Shown: positions 42,462 to 51,687 of the stretch, in pieces
How positions within the stretch are numbered: the stretch's first letter is position 1
How the letters are laid out: every line of letters starts with the position of its first letter
Assembly (NCBI GenBank): GCA_038148375.1
Contig: JAYQVH010000007.1
Span: 58,534-122,533 of the forward strand
Reading direction: 5' to 3'
Source of the DNA: CAWUEX02 sp038148375
GTDB lineage: Bacteria; Pseudomonadota; Alphaproteobacteria; Rhodospirillales; Rhodospirillaceae
Length of the DNA: 64,000 nt
The notes under the pieces: model-generated
Told to the model about the DNA's origin: nothing
The model's database searches: none
What the model saw: the letters and a program-made list of their open reading frames with translations, nothing else
Program-made: the position numbers and the translations under genes

Positions 42462-43460
42462 CTAGCCGTTCGGCAGCAGGATGACCTTGCCCTTGCGATC
42501 CTCGCCGGTGCGTACCGCGTGGGCGAACGCATCCTTGTATTGTTCGAGTGTGTAAGTTCCGGCGATCGCCGCCTTGAGTTCGCCGGAGCCGATCTTCTGC
42601 GCCAGCATCTCATAGACGCGGCGGATTTCGCCCATGTCGCGCTTGGCGAGGCCGCGTCCGGTGCTCATGCCGGTGAGGGTGATGTTGTTGAAGAACAGGT
42701 CCCGGAACGGCAGCTTGCACGGCTCGCCGGAGATGAAGCCGTAGTTGACGACCTTGCCGCCGTAGGCGAGGCAGCGCGCAATGCGTGTCGTGCCGTCGCC
42801 GGCGACAAGATCGAGGCCGAGGTGAATTTCGGCTCCCCCGGTTGCGTCTTTCACCGCTGCGGCCAGGGCGTCGGGCTCACCCGGATCGACGATGCAGGCG
42901 TCCGCACCGAGCGCAGTGAGTTCGTCGCACAGGCTTTCCCGGCGCACGACATTGCAAGTTTTGATGCCGCGTTCCTTCGCCAGCACGATCATGTAACGTC
43001 CGCAGCTCGAGTTCGCACCGTTCTGTAAAATCCAGTCGCCCTCTTTGAGGTCGGCGAAGTCTTCCAGCAGCACCACCGCGGTCATGCCGTTGACCATCAT
43101 GAGGGACAGCTGAGCGGCATCGCCGTCGGGCGCAGGGAGTGTTTTCTCCGCACTGGTCACGACCTTCTGCGCGAACGTGCCGGCGCCCCACCAGGGGAAG
43201 GCCCGGTCACCGACCTTGAAGTTCTTGACGGCGCTGCCGACGGCGGTGACATGTCCGACGCCCTCGTAACCGGGCTGGTGCGGAAACTCCATCAGCTCGA
43301 AATCGCGTTCGCCGGTGAAGCGTTTGATGTCGGCGAGGTGTACCGCGGACGCTTCCATGTCGATCACGATTTCGTCCGCGCCGGGCTCCGGGTCCGGCAG
43401 TTCGACCAGTTGAACGACCTCGGCGGGGTCGCCGTGAGCCACCTGCTGCAATGCCTTCAT
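42462..43460 (-). CDS. Zinc-independent MDR-family oxidoreductase (quinone/enoyl reductase-like)
   Basis: 332 residues of the medium-chain dehydrogenase/reductase superfamily. Landmarks are HLADIKRFTG, FPHQPGYEGVGHVTAVGSAVKNFKVGDRAF, an NADP-binding segment GANSSCGRYMIVLAKERGIKTCNVVRRE and GGKVVNYGFISGE. The zinc-ligand Cys residues of alcohol dehydrogenases are absent, so a quinone-reductase or enoyl-thioester-reductase role is more likely. Substrate unknown. It is divergent from the cobalamin riboswitch, with about 110 bases of gap that hold the riboswitch promoter. Confidence 0.82.
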   Translation of the reverse strand: MKALQQVAHGDPAEVVQLVELPDPEPGADEIVIDMEASAVHLADIKRFTGERDFELMEFPHQPGYEGVGHVTAVGSAVKNFKVGDRAFPWWGAGTFAQKVVTSAEKTLPAPDGDAAQLSLMMVNGMTAVVLLEDFADLKEGDWILQNGANSSCGRYMIVLAKERGIKTCNVVRRESLCDELTALGADACIVDPGEPDALAAAVKDATGGAEIHLGLDLVAGDGTTRIARCLAYGGKVVNYGFISGEPCKLPFRDLFFNNITLTGMSTGRGLAKRDMGEIRRVYEMLAQKIGSGELKAAIAGTYTLEQYKDAFAHAVRTGEDRKGKVILLPNG

Positions 43461-43570
43461 GTGCCGTCCCCGCCCTGACCCGTGTTGCTATTGTACTCCC
43501 TTATACGCCATAGCACACCGTTCGACTGTAACCCACAGGTTGAATGTCATGGTGATCGATTGTCCCCGAC

Positions 43571-43600
43571 TTGACGCCGCCCATACCCCGGCAGTAGGTA
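43571..43600 (+). promoter_or_regulatory. Candidate promoter of the cobalamin riboswitch transcript
   Basis: TTGACG at 43571-43576 and TAGGTA at 43595-43600 with an 18-base spacer. A start site near 43607 would put the whole riboswitch in the leader. Confidence 0.4.
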
Positions 43601-43604
43601 GGGA

Positions 43605-43795
43605 TAAGTGATGGTGTGTCCGCGCCTCCCCGGAGGAACGGACCAAGAGGGAATCCGGTGCGATACCGGAACTGCCCCCGCAACTGTAAGCGGCGAGCCA
43701 TCCGCCATTGATGCCACTGGAGGTCACTCTGGGAAGGCAGGCGGACCGGCTAAGACCCGCAAGTCAGGAGACCTGCCGTCACAGCGTCACCTTTC
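43605..43795 (+). promoter_or_regulatory. Cobalamin (B12) riboswitch
   Basis: The conserved core is easily read: GAGGGAATCCGGTG, GATACCGGAACTGCCCCCGC, AACTGTAAGCGG, the B12-box part GCCACTGGAGG, CTGGGAAGGC and AAGTCAGGAGACCTGCC. It lies directly upstream of the btuB-btuFCD operon, its usual target. Adenosylcobalamin binding represses expression, by sequestering the ribosome-binding site or terminating transcription. No strong terminator is evident between it and the btuB start. Boundaries are approximate. Confidence 0.93.
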
Positions 43796-43946
43796 CATGG
43801 GACGGGGTGTTCCTGTGGAGCGGCTATCCGAAGCGGTGACGCGCACGAAACGGTGCCGTCACGTTCGCTTGGGTCTGACATTCAGCCCACTTTAGAACAC
43901 CAAGTTGCGGCGGCGCCGGTTGCGTCATTTGAAACCGGAGGTCGCT

Positions 43947-45899
43947 ATGACTGATCAAAAACCGACTCGAATTACATGTTTCCACCCGACGGCCGTCGCC
44001 GCCGTGTTGCTCAGCGCATCCGCCGTCGCGCAGACGGACGTGCCTACCATCGAAGACGAGATCGTCGTCACCGCCAGCCGCGTGCCGCAGGCGCGTCTCA
44101 GCGTCGGCAGCGCGATCGATATTCTGAATACGCAGTATCTGATCGACCGTCAGCAGCCGTTTTTGAGTGACCTCCTGCGCGATCTGCCTGGCCTCGCCGT
44201 CAATCAGTCGGGACCGGCAGGTGCGTTCACCCAGGTGCGCATGCGCGGTTCCGAGGCCAATCACACCCTGGTTCTCATCGACGGCATCGAGGCCGGCGAT
44301 CCGTTCAACGGCGGGGAACTCGAATTCGCCCACTTGCTCACCGGCGGGCTCGCCCGGGTCGAAGTGTTGCGCGGACCGCAAAGCGCCTTGTGGGGGTCGG
44401 AAGCGATCGGCGGTGTGATCAACGTTGTCACCGGGCCGCCGCGGGACGTGACAGGGGCTTGGGGCGATGCCTGGGCCGAGGGCGGCTCCTTCGGAACGGC
44501 GCGCGGTATTCTCCAGGGCGGCACATCCGGACCGTGGGGCAGTACCAGGGCGTCTTTGTCGTACTCCGACATCCGTGGCATCTCCGCCTCGACCGTGCAG
44601 CCGGAAAGGGACGGATATGACAACGTCACCGCCAGCGCGTTTTCCGACTTCGCCGTCAGTGAAGACCTGACATTGTCGTTCGCCGGCCGGTATGTGTCCG
44701 CAACGGCGGAGCAAGACTCCCAGGATTTTACGTTCGGGTCGCCGACTCAGGGTCTGGTGATCGACTCCGACAGTGAGCGGGAATCCGAACGCTGGTACGG
44801 CCACGCCGCCGCTGATCTTGCCACTCTCGACGGCCAATGGATGCACCGGGTCAGCGCCGGCGTCACCGACAGCAGCAATGACTCGTTGTCCGGCGGGGGA
44901 GTTACATTCGGCTCCGACGGCCGCAAATGGGACGTCGAGTATCAGACCGACGTTGCGTTTAGCGCCGCAGGCGACGTCGCGCACAGCGTCAGCGCATTGC
45001 TTGAATACGAAGACCTGGTTTACGCCTATTCGGACGCCCGCGGCGGGCCGGAAAACCAGCGTCAATCCGCGCACCAGTGGTCGGCTGCCTTGGAATACCG
45101 GGCGGCCATCGCCGAACAGGTGTTTCTCAGCGCCGCTCTGCGCCGAGACGATCCCAATCGCTTCACCAGCGAAACGACGTATCGCGCGACGGCGGCGTGG
45201 GCAATCGCGGGTACAGGGGTAAAACTCCGCGCCAGCTATGGCACCGGCGTTGCCCAGCCAAACTTCTTCGAATTGTTCGGTTTCAACCCGAATTTCTTTG
45301 TCGGTAATCCCGATCTCCAACCCGAAAAATCCGAAGGCTGGGACATCGGCGCCGACTATGCCTTTGCCGACGGCCTCGGGCTGGCCTCCATCACCTATTT
45401 CGACGCGAACCTCAAGAATGAGATCGCCACGGACTTCTCCGTGTTCCCGTTCACGGTGATCAACCGTGCCGGCACCAGCACACGCGACGGCCTCGAGTTG
45501 GCGGTCTCCGTCGATGCTCTTGAGGAACTTTCGCTGGCCGCGTCCTACACTTACACCGACGCCAAGGATGATTTTGGCGTTCAGGAGGTGCGGCGGCCGA
45601 AGCACATGGGCAGCCTGAACGTCGCCTATCGCTTTGCGCGGGCAACTGTCGATGTCGGCCTCAATTACAATGGAACCATGCAGGACAACGAATTCATTTT
45701 TGCCACGCCGGAGACCCTAGTGACGCTAGACGACTATATTCTCGGCACGTTATCGGCATCTTACCGGCTGACCGACCGGATTGAGGTAACCGCCCGTGCC
45801 GAAAATCTCTTCGACGAGACCTATCAGGATGTGTTCGGCTTTGCCGCGCCGGGTATCGGTGTCTACGCCGGTGTGCGCATCCGGCTGGGCCAGGAGTAA
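43947..45899 (+). CDS. btuB: TonB-dependent vitamin B12 outer-membrane receptor BtuB
   Basis: 650 residues. A signal peptide (ending AVAQT) is followed by the TonB box EDEIVVTAS and a plug domain (SDLLRDLPGLAVNQSGPAGAFTQVRMRGSEANHTLVLIDG, NPFNG-like loop, VEVLRGPQSALWGSEAIGGVINVVT). A 22-strand barrel ends FDETYQDVFGFAAPGIGVYAGVRIRL. The BtuB assignment rests on the cobalamin riboswitch upstream and the btuFCD genes downstream. It imports cobalamin across the outer membrane with TonB-ExbBD energy. ATG 43947 with GGAGG at 43937-43941 is preferred over the longer frame to 43905. Confidence 0.93.
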   Translation: MTDQKPTRITCFHPTAVAAVLLSASAVAQTDVPTIEDEIVVTASRVPQARLSVGSAIDILNTQYLIDRQQPFLSDLLRDLPGLAVNQSGPAGAFTQVRMRGSEANHTLVLIDGIEAGDPFNGGELEFAHLLTGGLARVEVLRGPQSALWGSEAIGGVINVVTGPPRDVTGAWGDAWAEGGSFGTARGILQGGTSGPWGSTRASLSYSDIRGISASTVQPERDGYDNVTASAFSDFAVSEDLTLSFAGRYVSATAEQDSQDFTFGSPTQGLVIDSDSERESERWYGHAAADLATLDGQWMHRVSAGVTDSSNDSLSGGGVTFGSDGRKWDVEYQTDVAFSAAGDVAHSVSALLEYEDLVYAYSDARGGPENQRQSAHQWSAALEYRAAIAEQVFLSAALRRDDPNRFTSETTYRATAAWAIAGTGVKLRASYGTGVAQPNFFELFGFNPNFFVGNPDLQPEKSEGWDIGADYAFADGLGLASITYFDANLKNEIATDFSVFPFTVINRAGTSTRDGLELAVSVDALEELSLAASYTYTDAKDDFGVQEVRRPKHMGSLNVAYRFARATVDVGLNYNGTMQDNEFIFATPETLVTLDDYILGTLSASYRLTDRIEVTARAENLFDETYQDVFGFAAPGIGVYAGVRIRLGQE

Positions 45900-45903
45900 C
45901 GGC

Positions 45904-46752
45904 ATGGCCCCGGTGCGGTTTTTCTGTGTGGTGACGATGCTGTTCTGCGCCGGCAGCGCTGCCGCCGAAGCGCCGCGCCGGATCGTGTCGATGAATCTCT
46001 GCGCCGACCAGATGGTGCTGCTGCTGGCGGAACCAGGCACGGTCGTTTCGGTGAGTTTTCTGACCGCCGATCCGGCCGAGTCTCCGGTCTCTCACATGAC
46101 CGACGGGCTGACGCTCAACCACGGCGAGGCGGAAGAGGTGATCGCCCTCAATCCGGATCTCATTGTCACCGGGCGCTTTACAACCGGTGCGGCGAAGCAA
46201 CTGCTGCGCCGCCTCGATTATCCGGTAATCGAAGTTGATATTCCGCTGACCTTCACCGGTGTGCGCGAGTCGTATCTCACGCTCGGAGCGCGGCTGGGGC
46301 GTGCCGCCCATGCGCGCACACTCATGGACACCCTTGACCGCAGGCTCGCAGAGATCGACGCCATGACGGCGCAGCGCAGCTTCGGCTCCGTGCTTATTCT
46401 AGATGCCAACGGTTTCACTGTCGGACGCCCAAGTCTCGTGGATGAGGTGCTGACCCGCATCGGGTTAAGCAATGTTGCGGTTCAGCTCGGCGTCGGCGAT
46501 TTCGGCCAGGTGACACTGGAAGCGGTCCTCCTCGCAGCGCCGGATACTATTGTACGGATGATGTATCGGCCGGATGCGCCGTCTTTGGCCAGCCATACGC
46601 TGGCGCACCCGGCGTTGCAAAAATTCCTCGGCGGTCAGCCGATGATTCCCGTACCCCAGGCGTGGGTGAACTGCGGCGGTCCCTATTTGGCGGACGCTGC
46701 CGCTGCCGTCCTGCATGAGGTCGCGGAGCGATCCACGGCGGAGGCGCCATGA
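45904..46752 (+). CDS. btuF: Periplasmic cobalamin-binding protein BtuF
   Basis: 282 residues. A signal peptide ends at AAAEA, then a class III substrate-binding protein: RRIVSMNLCADQMVLLLAEPGTVVSVSFLTADP, EEVIALNPDLIVTGRF, GRAAHARTLMDTLDRRL and a long backbone helix linking two lobes. It would deliver cobalamin from BtuB to the BtuCD importer. ATG 45904 is five bases after the btuB stop; a longer frame to 45796 lies inside btuB. Its end overlaps btuC by four bases. Confidence 0.88.
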   Translation: MAPVRFFCVVTMLFCAGSAAAEAPRRIVSMNLCADQMVLLLAEPGTVVSVSFLTADPAESPVSHMTDGLTLNHGEAEEVIALNPDLIVTGRFTTGAAKQLLRRLDYPVIEVDIPLTFTGVRESYLTLGARLGRAAHARTLMDTLDRRLAEIDAMTAQRSFGSVLILDANGFTVGRPSLVDEVLTRIGLSNVAVQLGVGDFGQVTLEAVLLAAPDTIVRMMYRPDAPSLASHTLAHPALQKFLGGQPMIPVPQAWVNCGGPYLADAAAAVLHEVAERSTAEAP

Positions 46753-47774
46753 ACGCGCACGCCCTCGCTTCGACGTCCCGTGAAGTGCCGCAACCCTTAA
46801 TGCTCGGCGGCCTGACGATCCTTGTCGCTGTGCTGTTCGTCGCGTCTCTGTTTACCGGCCGGCTGGGCATCGGTGGTTTGAATGACCTTATGGCCGTGCG
46901 CGGGAGCGACCCCGACACCTTCTGGCTCTTGCTCACCGAAGTGCGTCTGCCGCGCACGGTGCTGGCTGTGACGGTCGGCGCGACTTTGGGCCTGTCAGGT
47001 GCCGTCCTCCAGGGCATCTTGCGCAACCCGCTTGCCGAACCGTTCATTCTCGGTGCGTCGAGTTCCGCCGCCCTCGGCGCGGTGATCGTATTTTACTTCG
47101 GCATCGCTGGCGGTTCCGCCCTTGCGACACCCTTTGGCGGCGTCGCCGGCACGATGGTGGCGACCGCAATTCTGGTCACCCTCGGCGGAAGGGCTCAGCA
47201 CCCGCTCACGCTCATTCTCGCCGGTGTTGCCATAAACGCGCTCGCAGCGGCACTGACGTCGCTGGCACTCAATCTGGCCCCGAGCCCGTATGCTGCGCTG
47301 GAGATCGTGTTTTGGATTCTCGGATCATTCGCAGACCGCAGTCTCGATCACCTGACATTCGCGTTGCCATTGATGGCGCTCGGCTGGGTACTGCTGTTCT
47401 CGACTTGGCGGGCGTTGGATGCCCTGACGCTTGGTGAAGATGCAGCTGCGTCGCTCGGTTTCAAACTCGCCGCGGTCAAAGTTCGTGCCATCCTCGGCTG
47501 TGCTTTTGCGGTCGGCGCGGCGGTGGCGACGACCGGGGTGATCAGCTTCGTGGGTCTGGTCGTGCCGCACATCCTGCGGCCCTTTGTCGGCTACCGACCG
47601 AGCCGGCTGTTGCCTGCCAGTTTACTCGGCGGTGCGGCGCTGATGCTGGCGGCCGACATCGGGGTTCGTCTCATCGACACGCAGCTGGAACTGAAGATCG
47701 GCGTGTTAACGGCCCTGATCGGCACGCCTTTCTTTTTTCACCTTCTCTTTGTATTGCGGCGGAGCGGGCAATGA
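46749..47774 (+). CDS. btuC: Cobalamin ABC transporter permease BtuC (FecCD family)
   Basis: 341 residues with about ten membrane segments of the FecCD type. Landmarks are VRLPRTVLAVTVGATLGLSGAVLQGILRNPLAEPFILGASSSAALGA, LTLILAGVAINALAAAL, WILGSFADRSLDHL and VAT-TGVISFVGLVVPHILRPFVGYRPSRLLP, the coupling-helix region that contacts the ATPase. Such permeases carry siderophores, heme or cobalamin; the btu neighbours decide for cobalamin. It overlaps btuF and btuD by four bases each (ATGA type), showing tight coupling. Confidence 0.93.
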   Translation: MNAHALASTSREVPQPLMLGGLTILVAVLFVASLFTGRLGIGGLNDLMAVRGSDPDTFWLLLTEVRLPRTVLAVTVGATLGLSGAVLQGILRNPLAEPFILGASSSAALGAVIVFYFGIAGGSALATPFGGVAGTMVATAILVTLGGRAQHPLTLILAGVAINALAAALTSLALNLAPSPYAALEIVFWILGSFADRSLDHLTFALPLMALGWVLLFSTWRALDALTLGEDAAASLGFKLAAVKVRAILGCAFAVGAAVATTGVISFVGLVVPHILRPFVGYRPSRLLPASLLGGAALMLAADIGVRLIDTQLELKIGVLTALIGTPFFFHLLFVLRRSGQ

Positions 47775-48553
47775 CGGGGTCCGTGTCTCTCGCCGTTGAC
47801 CGACTCACTGCCGGTTACGACGATGTCCCGGCCGTATCGAACGTGTCGTTCCGCGCCGAGGGCAATCAGATCATCGGCCTGGTCGGCCCGAACGGCGCTG
47901 GCAAGACCACATTGCTCAAAACGATCGCTGGACTGATGCCGGCAAAATCCGGGTGCGTTGCCATCGACGGCCGGCCGACTGAGGAATGGCCGCGCAATGA
48001 TCTCGCGCGCCGGGTTGGCTACCTCTCGCAGGAACGGACAGTGCACTGGCCGGTGACGGTCGAGCGTCTGGTTTCGCTCGGGCGCCTCCCGCACCGCGGG
48101 CCATGGGACGGATTGTCGGCGGCTGACCAGGAGTCCATCGACCGCGCGCTGGAGTTCACGGATACGCTTTCGTTAAGTCAGCGCGCCGTGACAGCCTTAT
48201 CGGGCGGTGAGCTGGCGCGGGTGTTGTTGGCCCGCGTTCTCGCCGGAGATCCGAAGATTATTCTCGCGGACGAGCCCGTGTCCGGTCTCGACCCCGGTCA
48301 TGCGTTGCAGGTTCTGGCCGGCCTGCGCGATCTCACGGCCGAAGGGCGACTGGTTGTCATCGTTCTGCACGACCTGTTTATGGCATCGCGCTTTTGCGAC
48401 CGCCTGATTCTGCTGAATCATGGGGGTGTCGCAGCTGACGGAGCGCCATCGGACGTGCTGACGCCGCATAGTCTGCGCGATGTCTATGGTGTCGACGCCC
48501 AGGCCGTTGTTCACAATGGGGAGACGGCGCTCGTGCCGTGGGGGCAGGCGTAA
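47771..48553 (+). CDS. btuD: Cobalamin ABC transporter ATP-binding protein BtuD
   Basis: 260 residues. It has Walker A GPNGAGKTT near 37, a Q-loop LSQER, signature ALSGGELARV near 140, Walker B KIILADEP and H-loop VIVLHDL. This matches FecE/BtuD-type importer ATPases that pair with FecCD permeases. It powers cobalamin import with BtuC, fed by BtuF. ATG 47771 overlaps the btuC stop, giving an operon of riboswitch, btuB, btuF, btuC and btuD. It converges on the receiver-HPt gene, 16 bases away. Confidence 0.94.
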   Translation: MTGSVSLAVDRLTAGYDDVPAVSNVSFRAEGNQIIGLVGPNGAGKTTLLKTIAGLMPAKSGCVAIDGRPTEEWPRNDLARRVGYLSQERTVHWPVTVERLVSLGRLPHRGPWDGLSAADQESIDRALEFTDTLSLSQRAVTALSGGELARVLLARVLAGDPKIILADEPVSGLDPGHALQVLAGLRDLTAEGRLVVIVLHDLFMASRFCDRLILLNHGGVAADGAPSDVLTPHSLRDVYGVDAQAVVHNGETALVPWGQA

Positions 48554-48569
48554 TCGTACGGCTACAGTA

Positions 48570-49643
48570 TCAGCCGCCGCGCTTCTCGTGTTTGGCGATC
48601 GCCATCTTGAGCGACTTATAGAGCTGCTGGCCGAGATCGCCACCGTCGCCCTCGATTTCCTCGCGGATCACCGCGCGCATCGTGTCGATGTGTGCCTTGG
48701 CGATTTCCAGGGCAGCGTCGTCTTCCTTGCGCGGCTCTTTCGTCGATTCATAGAGCGACTTGGCAAACAGTGTGATCAACGGATAGCCGAATGTACCGCC
48801 CTGGCCGCGTAATTCATGGGCGATCAAATTGATTTCGTCGAAATGTTTGTCCCGACCCTCCGGGAGAGTGCGGGCATTGGTGACTTCTCTGGACAAGTTA
48901 TCCAAATACACCTTCGCCCAAACCACGAAGCCGGCTGCCTCGCGTTGCAGGGCGTTTTCAGCCTCAGCCAAGACCGCGTCTGGCAGGGCAAACTCCTGCC
49001 GCATGGCGTTAGAGCCCATCTTTTCTTTGAGGTGATTGGGCAGCTTGAACAACCACACATCGCTGGCTTTTTCCGGCTTGGCCACTTTGTCTTTGGAATA
49101 GACGATGGTGGCGTGATCCTCGCCTTCCGCGCGCATGTCCTGGCCGGAGAGCGATTCAGCTTTGCGGCGCCTGCGGTCCGGACCGCAATATTTTTGCGTC
49201 ACCACGAATTGCCGCGGTTTGTCGATGAGGCGCTGCAGTGTTTTGTACAGAGCGTCGATCGAAAACGGCTTCGCCATAAATTCATGAGTGCCCTGGTCCC
49301 GCGCGGCTTGCACGTTTACGGCATCTGCCGCGCCGGAAACCATGATGAATGGCATGAAGCGGTTAGGTGATTCTTTAAACGTGCGCAGCCACTGCAGCAC
49401 GATTAGTCCGCTGATAGGCGACATCACAAAGTCCGCAACGACAATGTCGACTGGCCGGGCGGCGCCGACGTTTGGGTGAGTCATCTTCAGGTGCTCAATC
49501 GCTTCCTTGCCGTTCTTCGCCTTCACCAGAGTTTCAAAGCCGAGACGGCGCAGGGCTTTCAGCAGGATATCCTGCATATATTCATTGTCCTCAATGACGA
49601 GCACATTGAGGCGGTCCTGGCCAAGTTTTTCCTTGCGGTCCAT
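48570..49643 (-). CDS. Response-regulator receiver protein with C-terminal HPt-like domain
   Basis: 357 residues. Residues 12-130 form an intact receiver: acidic pair in VIEDNE, phospho-acceptor Asp in VVADFV, Ser in MVSGAA and Lys in FMAKPF. A linker holds YCGPDRRRRKAE, a motif seen after receivers in alphaproteobacteria. The C-terminal half is helical and contains IAHELRGQGGTFGYP, close to the H-x-L-[KR]-G...G pattern of histidine phosphotransfer domains. It could relay phosphate between domains or to another protein. A paralogue-like gene follows upstream on the same strand, 73 bases away. Confidence 0.8.
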   Translation of the reverse strand: MDRKEKLGQDRLNVLVIEDNEYMQDILLKALRRLGFETLVKAKNGKEAIEHLKMTHPNVGAARPVDIVVADFVMSPISGLIVLQWLRTFKESPNRFMPFIMVSGAADAVNVQAARDQGTHEFMAKPFSIDALYKTLQRLIDKPRQFVVTQKYCGPDRRRRKAESLSGQDMRAEGEDHATIVYSKDKVAKPEKASDVWLFKLPNHLKEKMGSNAMRQEFALPDAVLAEAENALQREAAGFVVWAKVYLDNLSREVTNARTLPEGRDKHFDEINLIAHELRGQGGTFGYPLITLFAKSLYESTKEPRKEDDAALEIAKAHIDTMRAVIREEIEGDGGDLGQQLYKSLKMAIAKHEKRGG

Positions 49644-49716
49644 TCCAACTACCCCGGCGCCGCTCCACAGCGGTGTCTCGGGTTTTGTTTTTGGATGCCG
49701 CGACTAGCGAGGCTCG

Positions 49717-51250
49717 TCATTCTGCGGCCTCCTGAATTTCATCGGCGTTGAGGATTTGATTGTCGCGCTGGTCCTTGTCGATGGCCGGCGCGGCGGCGTC
49801 TTGGAGCTCTTTTAATGCTGCGCGGAACTGGTCAAGTAAATCAGTTGTCTGGTCTTGATCATCGCCCATATCGATGCGCTGACAGTGCCGCTTTGCAATA
49901 TGCACCGACAAGTCGAGCGTATCGAACATGTCTTTCAGGCTGCGGCCGCGCTGGGTGTAGTTGTCGTGCGCCGCGCGCAAGTTGTGAACAGCGCTGAGCA
50001 GGATCGTCCGGATCAGCTTGTCGGTTCCCGTCATTTTGTCTTCGAGAACTTCTTTGGAGATCAGCGAGACAGTCGTGTCTTCGATGGCAACGGCCATGGC
50101 ACGGCGTTTCGAGCCGTCGAGGATCGCCATTTCGCCAAAAAACTCACCCTTGCGGATGCGCGCAACCGGCGACGTCTTGCCGCCGACTTTGCGGAAAATG
50201 CCGATACATCCGGCGGCGACGACATAAGCATCGGTGGCTTCATCTCCTTCCTTGAAGAGCTGCTGGCCCTTCGGGATGAACTGGATTTCGAGCGCGGGTT
50301 CGTCTTCGAGTTCCTCCGCCGGTGTCGGTTGGTCATCGGTGCTTAACCCCGTGGCCTTTGAATCAACCGCGACACCTGTGCGCGCCGCCATGGCGACGGC
50401 GTCCGCAATCTTGCGCAACATCTCCATATCTTTTTCGGTCGGCGTGGTGTAGCGCGCGGCAAAATCATCGACCCTTTCGACCAGCGACAGGCACAGCGCG
50501 GAGACATCGTCCTGTTCCAGTTGTCGCGCCGTTGCGGCCGCGTCTCTGAGCAAGTCTCCCAGGCCTCTGATTTTCTCTTGAACCAGCGGCGTGATTTGGC
50601 TGGCCGCGTAATATCCGGCTAACTCTTTGCATACGGATGTGAGGCGCGAGCTTTGGGCGTTCAGCCGCGTTTCGATCATGTCTTTTACGACCGGCGCGAT
50701 TTTCTTGGCGTAGTCGGCGTAGTCCAGATTCTGGCCGCGGAGTTTTGCGCGCACCGTCAGCGGGACGAAGAAACGGCGAATAGCGCTGGAGCGGTCGGCG
50801 GCGCGGCGGTCCGGTCCGAATGTATTCGCTGGTGACGACGAAAGCCGGGTCTGAACGTCCCAGCTTGCGCACACGGTCTGTAATTTCCTTGGGCGAGGGC
50901 GGTTGAATGAGGATGCTGTCGACACCAGCGCGCAAAGCTTGTTTGGCCCCGTCGATATGTTCCGGCGCCAGTGAGCAGAACAGGACCATGAACGGGTTGT
51001 TGCCGATCAGGTTGTGGCGAACTCCGCGAATGATCTTGAAGACGCGCCCGCCCAGTGTATCGGCCAGAATGGCGACGTCGACGCCGCCACTTTCGAGCTT
51101 AAGAACGGTGTCTTTGGCGGTTGCCGCGATAATCGGAGCGCCGAACCCGCACTCGACGAGACCGTCGCGCAGGTTGGCAGCGCGATCCTCATTGGTGTCA
51201 CCGATCAGAACGGTGACATTTTGCAGCATCTCGAACTTCGTCGGTGCCAT
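49717..51250 (-). pseudogene. Receiver plus cyclic-nucleotide-binding regulator, broken by a single-base frameshift
   Basis: Two overlapping frames (51250 downward; 50925-49717) make one protein. The first gives a receiver up to AFVVTSEY; the second resumes at FGPDRRAADR, aligning with QKYCGPDRRRR of the neighbour. Removing one base (the T at 50821, A on the coding strand) joins them into a 510-residue protein, with the total length then a multiple of three. C-terminally, IQFIPKGQQLFKEGDEATDAYVV and KGEFFGEMAILDGSKRRAMA form a cyclic-nucleotide-binding domain. The receiver keeps Asp in AILADT but has Gln instead of the usual Lys. True mutation, programmed shift and sequencing error are all possible. 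Confidence 0.8.
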
Positions 51251-51479
51251 GCTGACCGTGCCGTTCCTTTTGTTCGGCTGTCCACGCCTGTTGGGCAGAA
51301 CACGTTAACCGCTGCTTGCCGGCAGGATTGTGGTTCCTGAAGCGAATCCGACCAACTTTATTGACCCGCTGCAAGGAGAAAAGCAAACAAATTGAATTGG
51401 TTGTAGCGAGTCCAACGGGTTCCCGCGGGCCCCTGGTATCCCGACCTGGAAGACCGCATGTAATTGCAGCAGGGAGAAT

Positions 51480-51555
<76 letters not shown>

Positions 51556-51606
51556 ACAGGTCTTGGGACGGCCACCGCGCTTACGCCCGGCGTCCGAGAG
51601 GGCCGG

Positions 51607-51635
51607 ACCATATGCAGTTCGCCAGGGCCCTTCAA
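51607..51635 (-). promoter_or_regulatory. Candidate promoter of tRNA-Ala
   Basis: On the minus strand TTGAAG (51635-51630), a 17-base spacer, and TATGGT (51612-51607). The start would be about 45 bases before the tRNA. Confidence 0.5.
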
Positions 51636-51640
51636 GGGAA

Positions 51641-51680
51641 AAATCTAAGCCGCTTGGCGACAACCTGCGCGGGCAAGCGG
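51641..51680 (-). terminator. Intrinsic terminator after the FYDLN gene
   Basis: On the minus strand CCGCTTG (51680-51674) and CAAGCGG (51656-51650) pair over a 17-base loop, followed by CTTAGATTTTT. It lies eight bases beyond the stop codon of the FYDLN gene and before the tRNA promoter. Confidence 0.5.
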
Positions 51681-51687
51681 TAGAGAC

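Noticed and set aside
43824..45605. Long minus-strand frame (593 codons)
   Set aside because: Antisense to btuB, which has a clear plug and barrel; the antisense translation has no family features.
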